64,000 nucleotides of DNA, taken from positions 124,001 through 188,000 of the forward strand of contig NZ_PRLD01000004.1 of the NCBI RefSeq assembly GCF_003287405.1. The letters are read 5' to 3'. The DNA is from Faecalibacterium prausnitzii. Lineage in GTDB: Bacteria > Bacillota > Clostridia > Oscillospirales > Ruminococcaceae. Both the position numbers and the translations under genes were made by a program. Numbering within the stretch: the stretch's first letter is position 1; each line of letters begins with the position of its first letter. Under the pieces are notes generated by a model. It saw only the letters and a list, made by a program, of their open reading frames with translations. It searched no databases and was not told the origin of the DNA. Shown one piece after another: positions 26,143 through 34,952 of the stretch.

Positions 26143-27350
26143 TCTTTGAAACCTTCCGGCAGGCCATCCAGAACGTGTGGAGCAACAAGCTGCGCACCTT
26201 TCTGACCATGCTGGGCATCATCATCGGCGTGATGGCGGTCATCGTCATCGTGGGTCTGGGCAACGGTATGACCAAAAGTATGCGGGACAGCTTTTCCGCA
26301 CTGGGCACCAACACCCTCAGCATTCAGGTGTGGGGCTATGGCTCCCGCACCGTGCCGGTGGAGGAGATGTACGACATCTGCCAGCGGCATTCCAATCTGA
26401 TCAAGGCGGTGTCGCCGCAGGTCAACTTCGGCGGCAACGCCAGCGGTACGCTGAAGATCGGTACTACCAGCTACCGCTGGTCCAACATAAGCGGTGTGGA
26501 CGAAAACTTTACCGAAATGAAAAACTACCAGATCGTTCAGGGGCGCGGCCTGCAGTACATGGATATGCAGGACAATAAGCAGGTCTGCGTCATCGGCGAT
26601 TACCTCAACCGCGTGGCCTTTGGCGGCAACGGCGTGGGACAGACCCTCAAGATCGGTGCCAACAAGTTCCGCGTTGTAGGCGTGCTGTCTGCCAAGGTCA
26701 GCGACCCTACCATGCAGCAGGGCAGCGACGATGACTGCGTTTACCTGCCCTACACCACCGTGATTCGGCTTTCCAGCCAAAGCATGGTGGACTGCTACAC
26801 CGCCATGATGGCCGACGAAAGCCTTGCCAACGAGGCCAAGACCACCATGGAAGAGGAACTGATGTCGATCCTCAAGAGCGAGAACGGCTACTATGTGTAC
26901 AGTGCCAGCGAGTGGCTGGAGGAAATGAACAAGATGATCAACATGGTCATCGTGATACTTACCGGCATCGCCAGCATCTCGCTGCTGGTGGGCGGCATCG
27001 GCATTATGAACATCATGCTGGTGTCGGTCACCGAGCGCACCCGCGAGATCGGCATCCGCAAGGCGCTGGGCGCAAAGGAACGCACCATTCTGGCGCAGTT
27101 CGTGGTGGAGGCAGCTACCACCTCTGCGCTGGGCGGCGTTTTAGGCATTGCGCTGGGCTATGTAATGTCCATGGTGGCGAACAGGGTGCTGCCCATGTTC
27201 ATGACTGATACCACCGTTACGGTAAGCCCCTCCTTTAACTCCATCGTGGTGGCCTTTGGCATCTCGGTGGGCATCGGCGTGCTGTTCGGTTATCTGCCGG
27301 CACGGCGCGCAGCCCGGCTGAACCCCATTGAAGCATTGCGCTACGATTGA
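26139..27350 (+). CDS. MacB/YknZ-type ABC transporter permease
   Basis: A 403-residue permease: a first transmembrane helix (LTMLGIIIGVMAVIVIVGL), a large extracellular MacB_PCD domain of ~220 residues, then three helices of the FtsX domain with TREIGIRKALGA, the conserved coupling segment. Translationally coupled to the ATPase. With the adaptor it makes a tripartite-like efflux system in a single-membrane cell, as YknXYZ of Bacillus. Confidence 0.93.
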   Translation: MIFETFRQAIQNVWSNKLRTFLTMLGIIIGVMAVIVIVGLGNGMTKSMRDSFSALGTNTLSIQVWGYGSRTVPVEEMYDICQRHSNLIKAVSPQVNFGGNASGTLKIGTTSYRWSNISGVDENFTEMKNYQIVQGRGLQYMDMQDNKQVCVIGDYLNRVAFGGNGVGQTLKIGANKFRVVGVLSAKVSDPTMQQGSDDDCVYLPYTTVIRLSSQSMVDCYTAMMADESLANEAKTTMEEELMSILKSENGYYVYSASEWLEEMNKMINMVIVILTGIASISLLVGGIGIMNIMLVSVTERTREIGIRKALGAKERTILAQFVVEAATTSALGGVLGIALGYVMSMVANRVLPMFMTDTTVTVSPSFNSIVVAFGISVGIGVLFGYLPARRAARLNPIEALRYD

Positions 27351-27390
27351 GCGCGGCGGCGTGATAAACAAAGAACAAGAGGTACGACCA

Positions 27391-29532
27391 ATGAAAAAAC
27401 GGATTCTCGCATTTCTGCTGGCGGTCAGCATTGCGGTGTCGGTGCTGGTGCTGCCGGTCTCGGCGGCCAGCATCAACAATACGGCTCTGCAGACGGCTAT
27501 CACTCTGGGCGCTGTGCCCACCGGTCAGGAGCTTGGCGCCAACGTTACCCGCGGTGCCTTTGCCAAAATGCTGGTGTCCTTTTCCACCTACCGGGAGAGT
27601 GTGGACGCGCAGGGAACTGTGGGCACATTGTACCGGGATGTGCCCGGCAACTCCCAGTGGGCACCCTACATCCGCATTGCGGTGCAGCAGGGCTGGATGA
27701 ACGGCTACACCGACGGCTCCTTCCGCCCGGACAACACCGTCACGCTGGAGGAAGCCTGTGCAGCGGTGCTGAAGCTGCTGAGCTATAAGACCACCGACCT
27801 GACCGGCTCCTTCCCGCAGGCACAGCTGAACAAGGCGCAGCAGATCGGTCTGCGGGATCAGCTGACCTGCACGCAGGGTCAGGCTATGACCTACGAGCAG
27901 TGCACCCTGCTGCTGTACAACGCCCTGCGCGCCAACACCGCCAGCGGCAGCGCCTACGGCAGCTCGCTGGGCTTTACGGTGTCCAACGGTCAGGTGGATA
28001 CCTCCTCGGTGCTGCTCAAGAGCCGCAAGGGTCCCTTTGTGGCGGAGGAGGGCACCCAGCTGCCCTTTACGCCGGTGAGCGTCTACCGCAACGATAAGAC
28101 CTCCGCTTCGGCAGAGCTGAACAAGTACGATGTGTACTATTACAGCGAAAGCCTGCAGACGGTGTGGATCTATACCCGCCGCGCCGCAGGCCGTATTACC
28201 GCGGTATCGCCCAGCGCCAGCGCACCCACCGCACTGACTGTGGCGGGCAGCACCTACAGTCTGGGCAGCGCTGCGGTGGCGTCCAAGATCTCCTCCCTGA
28301 ACGGCGGCGGCGTGGGCGAAGTAGTTACCCTGCTGCTGGGCATGGACAACGAGGTAGCCGATGTGATCACCGGAGAGGAAGCCGACAGCGTGTTCTACGG
28401 CGTGGTGCAGACCGCCAACCGCAGTCTTGTAGAGGATAACGGCGCAGATGTGCTGCAAAAGATCTCGGTGATGTGCACCGACGGCATCATCCGCACCGTG
28501 AACATCGACAAAAGCCTGAACTATCCCACCGGCTGGCTGGTAGAGATCAGCGTGACACCCGAAGGGGAGCAGGTGACCGCTATCGAGTCCAAATCGGTCA
28601 GCGGCACCATCAACGACACCGCCACCGCGCTGGGGGACTATGCTCTGGCCGATGACGTACAAATTCTGGATACGACATCGGAGGGGTTGGCTGGGACGGT
28701 TCGTCCCAGCCGAATAGCGGGGACAAAGCTGAACGCCCTGACCGTGCGCTACTATACGCTGAATGAGCAGGGGCAGATCGACCGCCTGATCCTGAACGAT
28801 GTCACCGGCGACCTGTGGAAATACGGCGTGCTGGACGATGTGAAGAATCTGGCCGTCAACGCCAGCTCCATTCTGGGCACCCTGACCGGCAGCGGCTCCT
28901 CCGGTTCGGGGAGCAGTTCCTCCGGGAACAGCTCTTCCAGCTCCGGCAGCACCGGCAGTAGCACCAACACCACGACGGTGACGGATGATCTGCGCGATGT
29001 ACTGGTGCCCACCACCAGCGAGATCCTGTGGGGCGTCATTGACGGCTCGCTGCTGAGCACGGTCTGGAACCGCATCACCAGCAGCTCCGGTTCGCTGCTG
29101 AGCATCGGTCTCAAGCAGCTGGCCGATATCACTGGTCAGCCCATGAGCACCATCCTCAACTTTGTGGGCGGCGGCGCTACTTATATCTGCTACGTCAACG
29201 GTAGTCAGGCCAGCTTTTCCACCTCCGTCAAGTATCCGGTGCTGGCGGGCGGTCTGGCAGTGCGGCAGAACGTGAACGGCACGGTAAAGACCATGATCCA
29301 GCTGATGCCCATGAAGATCGACAAGGTGGGCGCAGCATCGGTGATGAGCAACGGCACCCGCTACGAGACGGCTGACGATATGCAGGTGTACCTGTGGTAC
29401 AAGGGTCAGTATTATGCCACCAAGCTTTCCGAGGTGAACTCCGAGGGCTACTACCTGACCGGCTGGTACGATAACTTTGGCTGCGCAGCAGGCAAGCGCG
29501 TGCGGGTGATCGTGGCAGTCAAAAAGGACTGA
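27391..29532 (+). CDS. S-layer-homology domain protein
   Basis: A 713-residue secreted protein. It has a Sec signal peptide (MKKRILAFLLAVSIAVS ... VSA) followed by SLH-type repeats over the first ~180 residues (YRDVPGNSQWAPYIRIAVQQGWMNGY is split by conserved aromatic and Gly positions). SLH domains bind secondary cell wall polymers. A Ser/Gly-rich linker (around residue 500) precedes a C-terminal domain of unknown fold. Start 27391 (MKKRIL) rather than the upstream frame overlapping the permease. It ends in TGATG, overlapping the comF start. A palindromic insertion lies inside it (28689-28711). Confidence 0.85.
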   Translation: MKKRILAFLLAVSIAVSVLVLPVSAASINNTALQTAITLGAVPTGQELGANVTRGAFAKMLVSFSTYRESVDAQGTVGTLYRDVPGNSQWAPYIRIAVQQGWMNGYTDGSFRPDNTVTLEEACAAVLKLLSYKTTDLTGSFPQAQLNKAQQIGLRDQLTCTQGQAMTYEQCTLLLYNALRANTASGSAYGSSLGFTVSNGQVDTSSVLLKSRKGPFVAEEGTQLPFTPVSVYRNDKTSASAELNKYDVYYYSESLQTVWIYTRRAAGRITAVSPSASAPTALTVAGSTYSLGSAAVASKISSLNGGGVGEVVTLLLGMDNEVADVITGEEADSVFYGVVQTANRSLVEDNGADVLQKISVMCTDGIIRTVNIDKSLNYPTGWLVEISVTPEGEQVTAIESKSVSGTINDTATALGDYALADDVQILDTTSEGLAGTVRPSRIAGTKLNALTVRYYTLNEQGQIDRLILNDVTGDLWKYGVLDDVKNLAVNASSILGTLTGSGSSGSGSSSSGNSSSSSGSTGSSTNTTTVTDDLRDVLVPTTSEILWGVIDGSLLSTVWNRITSSSGSLLSIGLKQLADITGQPMSTILNFVGGGATYICYVNGSQASFSTSVKYPVLAGGLAVRQNVNGTVKTMIQLMPMKIDKVGAASVMSNGTRYETADDMQVYLWYKGQYYATKLSEVNSEGYYLTGWYDNFGCAAGKRVRVIVAVKKD
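28689..28711. repeat. Palindrome inside the SLH gene
   Basis: Perfect 9-bp inverted repeat GGCTGGGAC / GTCCCAGCC around GGTTC. It keeps the reading frame and encodes an atypical stretch GLAGTVRPS in the protein. It may be a small palindromic mobile element or a simple local hairpin. Confidence 0.55.
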
Positions 29533-30327
29533 TGGACTACTATGACCCCCGGCGCAGGACGCTGCGGGCGGTACGGCAGCTGCTCTACCCGCGTGAGTGC
29601 CCCCTTCTGCGGCCGGGTGCTGGGAGATGTACGGGATTGCCCGGACTGCGCAGAGCAGCTGGAAGCGCTGCGCCGCAAGCCGGGCATCCGGCTGGACCCG
29701 GCGCAGCACTATATCAGCAATCTGGCTGGTGCAGCTGCGCCCTACCGCTACAGCGGCTGTGTGCGGCGCGGCATCCTGAACACAAAGTATCAGGGCAAGC
29801 CGTGGCGGGCTGTGGAGATGGGCAACCGTCTGGTGCAGCTGGCCTTTGGCGGAGAACTGACTGTACAGTACGGCGAGCTGCTCCCGCAGCCGGTGCCGTG
29901 GGCAGCTATCGGGTACGACCTGATCGTGCCGGTGCCGGCCTCCGGCAAAAAGCGCGGCTACAACGTGCCGGAGCTGATGGCGCTGCCGCTGGCAAAAGCC
30001 ATGGAGGTGCCGCTGGCACCGCAGGCGCTGGTGCGCACCCGCGCCAAACGGCATCAGGCTGGTCTGCCGCTGGAGCAGCGCATGGCCAACGTAGCAGGTG
30101 CGTTCCGGGCGGCACAGCCGCAGCAGGTGGAGGGCAAGCGCATCCTGCTGGTGGATGACGTGATCACCACCGGCACAACGGCTGCCGCCTGTGCACAGGC
30201 ACTGCTGCACGCCGGGGCAGACAGCGTGTTCGCGCTGGCCTTTGCCACGGTAGAGTTTGGCGCACCGCCGGACGACACCACCCCGATCTGCGAGGATGAC
30301 GAGGAAGATGTGTATAGCGATTTTTGA
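29532..30327 (+). pseudogene. comF: ComF family phosphoribosyltransferase-like protein, frameshifted near the start
   Basis: The gene starts at 29532 inside the stop of the SLH gene with MDYYDPRRRTLRAVRQLLYP, a typical ComF opening, then RECP. A run of five C at about 29600-29604 shifts the frame; with four C the sequence would read RECPFCGRVLG, restoring the zinc ribbon CPxC...CPDC. The downstream frame (open from 29542 to 30327) holds the rest: YDLIVPVPASGKKRGYN, RTRAKRHQAGLP and the PRPP-loop LLVDDVITTGTT. ComF helps DNA uptake or single-strand DNA processing in competent cells. Either a real inactivating shift or a sequencing error; a start at 29542 would give a protein lacking the first zinc-ribbon Cys. 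Confidence 0.8.
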
Positions 30328-30414
30328 AAATAACGCTCTTTCGCGCATCCCTTCGGCGGGCAAAGGCCGGGAAAGCAAAATGTAAAAACGGCATAAGAAA
30401 TTTGGAAAAAGCGC

Positions 30415-30443
30415 TTGACAAAACGGGAAAAGTCGGGTATACT
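30415..30443 (+). promoter_or_regulatory. Consensus promoter of tRNA-Pro
   Basis: TTGACA (30415-30420), 17-base spacer, TATACT (30438-30443), 34 bases before the tRNA. Confidence 0.9.
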
Positions 30444-30477
30444 AATCAAGCTGTGAGCGGCAAACGCAAACAGATAT

Positions 30478-30555
30478 CCGGGTGTAGCGCAGTTTTGGTA
30501 GCGCGCTTGAATGGGGTTCAAGAGGCCGTGAGTTCGATTCTCGCCACTCGGACCA
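30478..30555 (+). tRNA. tRNA-Pro, anticodon GGG
   Basis: Acceptor CCGGGTG pairs with CACTCGG, discriminator A and encoded CCA at 30553-30555. D-arm GCGC...GCGC, anticodon stem CTTGA/TCAAG with loop ATGGGGT (anticodon GGG), T-arm GTGAG/CTCGC with TTCGATT loop. Folded by eye; all four arms close. It carries its own consensus promoter and a terminator, and the repeat-flanked carbohydrate island begins 70 bases downstream. Confidence 0.95.
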
Positions 30556-30559
30556 AACA

Positions 30560-30613
30560 AAAATAATCCGAACTTGTTTCCGATAGGAGATGGGTTCGGA
30601 TTATTTGTTTTCT
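30560..30613 (+). terminator. Terminator after tRNA-Pro
   Basis: Stem AATAATCCGAAC with GTTCGGATTATT, then a T-rich tail. Confidence 0.85.
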
Positions 30614-30624
30614 TCGGAAAATTA

Positions 30625-30716
30625 GCGTTTGCGAAGCAATGAAAGCCCCAGTGGGGCTTTTGAGCGACCGAACGGTCTTGCGTTAGCAAGATGGAGGGGC
30701 CTCCGCCCCGACAAGT
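30625..30716 (+). repeat. 91-bp dispersed direct repeat, copy 1
   Basis: Starts GCGTTTGCGAAGCAA and ends GCCCCGACAAGT. It contains three hairpins in a row: AAAGCCCC/GGGGCTTT, CTTGCG...GCAAG and GGGGC...GCCCC. The second copy is at 39911-40001 in the same orientation with about 12 differences. Confidence 0.88.
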
Positions 30717-30838
30717 GACCGTTGGCCTTCCTCGCTGTTCCAGCAGGCAAGGATGGCCGGGTAGAATGCCCGCGCCAGACGGTCGATGACTTCATCGGGA
30801 TAAGGGGAAGTGTTTGTGGGCTTTTTCTTTTTGTTCAA
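30683..30838 (-). pseudogene. Truncated mobile-element gene
   Basis: A TTG start at 30838 with AAAGGAG seven bases upstream opens LNKKKKPTNTSPYPDEVID, followed by RLARAFYPAILACW. This looks like a small accessory protein found in Firmicute mobile elements, from memory only. After ~40 residues the frame runs into the direct repeat and ends there, so the true C-terminus has been lost. It marks the left edge of the repeat-bounded segment. Confidence 0.55.
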
Positions 30839-30886
30839 ACGCACGCTCCTTTGGACATCGGTAAACAGCATACCATGTGCCTGTTG

Positions 30887-30997
30887 TTATGCTGTCTGGT
30901 CTTTAACATCTGCGAGTGCGGCTTCCAGAGAGGTAAGGTGGTCCTTATGCTTGTGAATGATCTCCAGAATCACATCACGCTGCACATTATCGGGCAT
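30887..30997 (-). CDS. Small orphan ORF or gene remnant
   Basis: 36 residues beginning MPDNVQRDVILEIIHKHKDH with an amphipathic helical pattern and ending in VKDQTA. It lies upstream of the truncated mobile-element gene on the same strand, and coding style is similar, so it may be a remnant of the same element. No ribosome binding site is clear. Confidence 0.35.
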   Translation of the reverse strand: MPDNVQRDVILEIIHKHKDHLTSLEAALADVKDQTA

Positions 30998-31003
30998 AAG
31001 CTG

Positions 31004-31051
31004 TAAAAAGAAGCATGGACGCCCCCGAAAAGGAGAGCGTCCATGCTTCTT
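31004..31051 (-). terminator. Terminator of nahK
   Basis: 15-bp perfect stem AAGAAGCATGGACGC (31008-31022) with its complement (31037-31051), followed on the minus strand by a T-run. Confidence 0.93.
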
Positions 31052-31080
31052 GCTGTATCCGAATGGAGGAGATTGCGAAA

Positions 31081-32193
31081 TCAGTGATTGTCCGGGCAGA
31101 CGATTTCCAGCATCTGATCGAAAACCTCTTCCATCTGCCGCACCAGTGTGAACTGGGTGCGGGCGCGGTCGAGGTTGTGATCCGGGCGAGCAATATGGAA
31201 ATAATGGTCGCCCTCCAGATAGTCAGTCAGAAAACGGATGCCGCATTCCAGCGTCATGAGCCTTGCGCCCCATGCAAGGCTCTTTTTTTCTGCCATGCTC
31301 ATGGATGCCCCGGCAGTGGAGAGATACCCTTTGGCGAACACTTCGTACAGATGCAGGTCAAAATGGACTTTGCTCTGGTCAGGTTCATCCTCAGCGCAGT
31401 CGTTGGCACCGGTGCGGATGGAATCGCCGAAGTCGTAGGCCGAAAGTCCCGGCATCACGGTGTCGAGGTCAATGACACAGATGCCTTTTCCGGTAGCGGC
31501 ATCGATGAGGACATTGTTGATCTTGGTGTCATTGTGGGTGACGCGCAGAGGAATTTCGCCAGCTGCCAGCTGATCCAGCAGGACATGGCAGTCCTGCTCT
31601 CTCGCATGGATAAATTCGATTTCCGACGTGATATTTTTTGCCCGGCCCAGTGCATCGGCGGCGAGGGCTTTTTCAAAATTGGCATAGCGGTTGGGCGTGT
31701 CGTGGAAGCGGGCGATGGTCTCGTGGAGGGTGGAGGCCGGGTAATCCGCCAGCTGGTTCTGGAACTTGCCCAGCGTCTCGGCCACGGTGCGGAAGTCGGC
31801 TTCGCTGCCGACCTGCTGCAAACAGATGGTATCTTCTACAAAGTCGTAGGCACGCCATGCGCCGCCGTCTGCATCCAGATAGCAAGTCGACCCGGACAAA
31901 GTTGGGATGACATTCAGCGTTTCCCGTGCTGGGTCGCCGCCCTCGGCAAGAATTTTCGCCCGCAGATGCCGGGTCACGCCGCAGACATTCTCCATCAGGC
32001 CCACCGGGTTAGTAAAGGTATCTGTGTTGATGCGCTGCAAAATAAAGCGTTTGGAATGATCTTCCCGCCAGACCACAAAGGTGTCGTTGATATGCCCCTC
32101 ACCATAGTGGTGAGCATCGCAGAGCACAGGCCCGCCAAAATCAAAGGCATTTGCAGCAGACTGGAGCAGAGAAAGGGTAACGGATTTCATCAT
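31081..32193 (-). CDS. nahK: N-acetylhexosamine 1-kinase (NahK/LnpB-like)
   Basis: A 370-residue aminoglycoside-phosphotransferase-fold kinase. RVTHNDTKINNVL is the catalytic loop (Brenner-type HxDxxxxN) and VIDLDTVMPG the metal-binding motif. Members next to a GH112 phosphorylase phosphorylate GlcNAc or GalNAc at C1 in GNB/LNB breakdown, and that enzyme is encoded at 36977-39136. Start 32193 (first of two ATG) follows GAGGA. It lies 16 bases after the AraC regulator on the same strand and ends before a perfect terminator. Activity is inferred from fold and context. Confidence 0.85.
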   Translation of the reverse strand: MMKSVTLSLLQSAANAFDFGGPVLCDAHHYGEGHINDTFVVWREDHSKRFILQRINTDTFTNPVGLMENVCGVTRHLRAKILAEGGDPARETLNVIPTLSGSTCYLDADGGAWRAYDFVEDTICLQQVGSEADFRTVAETLGKFQNQLADYPASTLHETIARFHDTPNRYANFEKALAADALGRAKNITSEIEFIHAREQDCHVLLDQLAAGEIPLRVTHNDTKINNVLIDAATGKGICVIDLDTVMPGLSAYDFGDSIRTGANDCAEDEPDQSKVHFDLHLYEVFAKGYLSTAGASMSMAEKKSLAWGARLMTLECGIRFLTDYLEGDHYFHIARPDHNLDRARTQFTLVRQMEEVFDQMLEIVCPDNH

Positions 32194-32209
32194 AAATTCC
32201 TCGTTTTCG

Positions 32210-33076
32210 TTATATTTCATGCCGTTTTGTCGGGGCGGGGCGTTTTCCCTGCCGCGTCTGACGGCGGTATTCGTTGGGGGTCATGCCCTCCGCCTTGCGG
32301 AAGCACTGGGAGAAATAGCTGGGGGAGGAAAAGCCCATCAGCTCGCTGATCTGCGCCAGACTGTAGCTGGTGTTGCCCAGCATATGCTTGCTCTCCTCAA
32401 TGCGGCGGCGGTTCAGGTAAGTAATGGGGGAAATGCCGTACTCCCGCTGGAAGGTGTGGGCCAGATAGTATTTGTTCAGGTGGGCAAGCTCTGCCAGCAG
32501 GTCCAGCGAGATATCCTCGCGGTAGTTGGTGTCCAGATACCGCTTGATCTCGGCGCACTCCCGGTTCTCGGTCGGGGCAGCCTCCTCCAGCTGCAGCGAA
32601 ATGGTGGTGCAGCGCACCAGCCAGATCAGCAGTACCTCCAGCAGGTCCTGACAAACGGTCTCGCAGCCGTCTAAGCTGCGGTCGGCCTCGGCCAGCAGCA
32701 TATGCAGCAACGTGACCATCCGCTCCCGGTTCTCCCGGCAATTGAAGATGGCGTAGTTCGTATCTGCCTTGCTGAACAAAAACTCCATGCTGGCAACGCC
32801 CAGCACGATATACTCCAAGGGCGAGGCGTTCAGGCTAAGCTCGGTATGCTCCACCTGCGGGTTCACAATGACCATATCATCCGGTTTGACCGGATAAAGC
32901 TGACCGCTTAGATAAAACTGACCTTCTCCGCTCAGACAGTAGAACAGCTCCGTGCAGGAGTGGGTGTGGGTGGTACTGTTCCAATCGCCGCCAAACCGGC
33001 TCTTGCTGATGTACAGCAGACGGAAGGATTCCCGCGGGGCGGGCGCGTGGCGGATATCAAAGCGCTGGGTACTCAT
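32210..33076 (-). CDS. AraC family transcriptional regulator
   Basis: A 288-residue regulator. The N-terminal cupin-like sensor domain has HTHSCTELFYCLSGEG and NPQVEHTE; the C-terminus has two helix-turn-helix units (DISLDLLAELAHLNKYYLAHTF is broken by the usual residues; then SLAQISELMGFSSPSYFSQCF). Its gene is divergent from the sugar transporter operon and precedes nahK, so it probably senses the disaccharide or a breakdown product and controls both units. AAGGAG lies upstream of the ATG. Confidence 0.92.
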   Translation of the reverse strand: MSTQRFDIRHAPAPRESFRLLYISKSRFGGDWNSTTHTHSCTELFYCLSGEGQFYLSGQLYPVKPDDMVIVNPQVEHTELSLNASPLEYIVLGVASMEFLFSKADTNYAIFNCRENRERMVTLLHMLLAEADRSLDGCETVCQDLLEVLLIWLVRCTTISLQLEEAAPTENRECAEIKRYLDTNYREDISLDLLAELAHLNKYYLAHTFQREYGISPITYLNRRRIEESKHMLGNTSYSLAQISELMGFSSPSYFSQCFRKAEGMTPNEYRRQTRQGKRPAPTKRHEI

Positions 33077-33491
33077 AGATGATCGGCTCCTTCGGGAAAC
33101 GCAAATTTTCTAAAAATAAACGCAACATTATGAAAACATTACCAAAAAATGGTGCGTTGTTTCGTGCACTTTACCCTCATTATAGAGGGAATACACAAAA
33201 AAAGCAAGCCCTGATTTTAGGCTAATTTTTATATTTTTGTTTCTCAAGTCCCTTCGAAATATGTCAAAACAGTTACAGGTTGGGGATTATGCTGAAACTT
33301 TTAAAAGATTTTTAGCACTTTTGCTGGAAAATTTTTTCAGAAAGCAATATCTATAAAAAATGAAACAACAAACCTCTTGAGCAAGGAAGCGAAAGAATTT
33401 ATATTGGAGACAGAAAAACACACAGTCCTTCGGGCAAAGCCTGTTTGCCCGGCTGTGTTTGAATGGAACAAAATGATGGAGGCAACATAGT
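33077..33491. promoter_or_regulatory. Divergent control region of the GNB/LNB locus
   Basis: 415 AT-rich bases with no gene, between araC and the transporter genes. AACGCA near 33120 and TGCGTT near 33152 form a spaced inverted pair that could be an AraC binding site. A hairpin with CGGGCAAA/TTTGCCCG and outer CACAG/CTGTG (33418-33457) lies about 30 bases before the binding-protein gene and may be an attenuator or mRNA-stabilising stem. None of this is proven. Confidence 0.45.
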
Positions 33492-34865
33492 ATGAATCGT
33501 ATTTCTCGTCGTAATTTCCTGAAGGCGGCCGGCGTTGGCGCCGCTGCACTGGGTCTGGCTGCCTGCGGCGGCTCTTCCAGCTCCACCGCATCCAGCGTGG
33601 CATCCTCCACCGCCGCTTCTTCCGCAGCGGCGGCTGCAGACGTTACCATCAAGGTAGCCGCCATCGAGACCGGCTACGGCGCTGAGATGTGGAAGAAGGT
33701 CGCCGAGGCCTTTACCGCCCAGACCGGCATCAAGGTGGACCTGACCACCGACAAGAAGCTGGAGGACGTCATCGGCCCCTCCATGCAGGGCGGCGACTAC
33801 CCCGACGTTGTCCATCTGGCCACCGGCCGTGAAGCTGCCCTGACCGAGCAGTTCATCAAGGGCAACCTGATCGCCGACATCACTGACGTGCTGAGCATGA
33901 CCGTGCCCGGCGAGAGCAAAAAGGTGAGCGAGAAGATCGCCGGCGGCTTTACCGACACCTCCCTGACCAACCCCTACGGCGACGGCAAAACCTATCTGGC
34001 TCCCATGTTCTACAGTCCCTGCGGCCTGTTCTACAACGCCGGTTTCCTGAAGGAAAAGGGCTGGGATGTGCCTACTACTTGGGACGAGATGTGGGCATTG
34101 GGTGATAAAGCTGCTGCCGAGGGCACCTATCTGTTCACCTACCCCACCACCGGCTACTTCGACGCATTCTTCTACGCACTGATGTACGCCGCAGGCGGCC
34201 CTGACTTCTTCAACAAGGCTACCCACTACGAAGAAGGCATCTGGGACACCCCCGAAGCAAAGACCTGCTTTGATATCGTGGCAAAGCTGGCTTCCTACAC
34301 CAACCCCATCACCCCCGCACAGGCCAACGATCAGGACTTTACCCAGAACCAGCAGCTGGTGCTGGACAACAAGGCCCTGTTCATGCCCAACGGCACCTGG
34401 ATCGTGGGCGAGATGGCCGAGGCTCCCCGTGCAGACGGCTTTGAGTGGGGCATGACCGCCCTGCCCGCTGTCAAGGCCGGCGGCGATGGTTACAGCTACA
34501 CTTGGTTCGAGCAGGCATGGATCCCGGCGGGTGCCGAGCATCAGGATGCCGCCAAGCAGTTCGTGGCTTACCTGTACAGCGATGAAGCCTGCAAGCTGTT
34601 TGCCGAGAGCGGCGCTATCCAGCCTGTGCTGGGCATCGCCGACAGTCTGGAAGGCGACAACAAGATGTTCTACTCCATCTACGATAACGGCGCGAAGGCC
34701 GCCATGGGCAACTTTGCAGCCTTCAGCGCCATCCCCGGCGTGGAAGTGCGCACCGTGTTCTTCGACCCTGTCAACTCTCTGGTGTCCGGCAGCATGACCG
34801 AGCAGCAGTGGATCGATGGCATCAAGTCCGCCAGCGACCAGATGCGCGCCAACATCATCGAGTAA
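33492..34865 (+). CDS. Carbohydrate ABC transporter substrate-binding lipoprotein (Tat-type leader)
   Basis: A 457-residue extracellular binding protein. The leader has ISRRNFLKAAG (twin-arginine) and a lipobox LAAC, then a Ser/Ala linker before the bilobed domain (TIKVAAIETGYGAEMWKK). Aromatic residues such as YSPCGLFYN and YSYTWFEQAW are typical of sugar pockets. It is upstream of two permeases and the GH112 phosphorylase, which points to galacto-N-biose or lacto-N-biose as ligand; this is inference. A terminator-like hairpin follows, which may raise its expression above the permeases. No ATPase is encoded here; a shared MsmX-type ATPase is expected elsewhere. Confidence 0.9.
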   Translation: MNRISRRNFLKAAGVGAAALGLAACGGSSSSTASSVASSTAASSAAAAADVTIKVAAIETGYGAEMWKKVAEAFTAQTGIKVDLTTDKKLEDVIGPSMQGGDYPDVVHLATGREAALTEQFIKGNLIADITDVLSMTVPGESKKVSEKIAGGFTDTSLTNPYGDGKTYLAPMFYSPCGLFYNAGFLKEKGWDVPTTWDEMWALGDKAAAEGTYLFTYPTTGYFDAFFYALMYAAGGPDFFNKATHYEEGIWDTPEAKTCFDIVAKLASYTNPITPAQANDQDFTQNQQLVLDNKALFMPNGTWIVGEMAEAPRADGFEWGMTALPAVKAGGDGYSYTWFEQAWIPAGAEHQDAAKQFVAYLYSDEACKLFAESGAIQPVLGIADSLEGDNKMFYSIYDNGAKAAMGNFAAFSAIPGVEVRTVFFDPVNSLVSGSMTEQQWIDGIKSASDQMRANIIE

Positions 34866-34879
34866 TTAAGCCCTGCCCA

Positions 34880-34911
34880 GCGGGGGCGGTTTTTACCGCC
34901 TCCGCTTTTTT
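34880..34911 (+). terminator. Intra-operon terminator after the binding protein
   Basis: Stem GCGGGGGCGGT with ACCGCCTCCGC, loop TTTT, followed by six T. Likely partial, since the permeases have no clear promoter of their own. Confidence 0.85.
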
Positions 34912-34952
34912 GGGCTGTACAGTACCATCAAGAAAGGAGCGGTCAATCCCCT

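Noticed and set aside
27235-30378. Minus-strand open frame of over 1000 codons
   Set aside because: Antiparallel to the SLH gene and comF; composition typical of a shadow.
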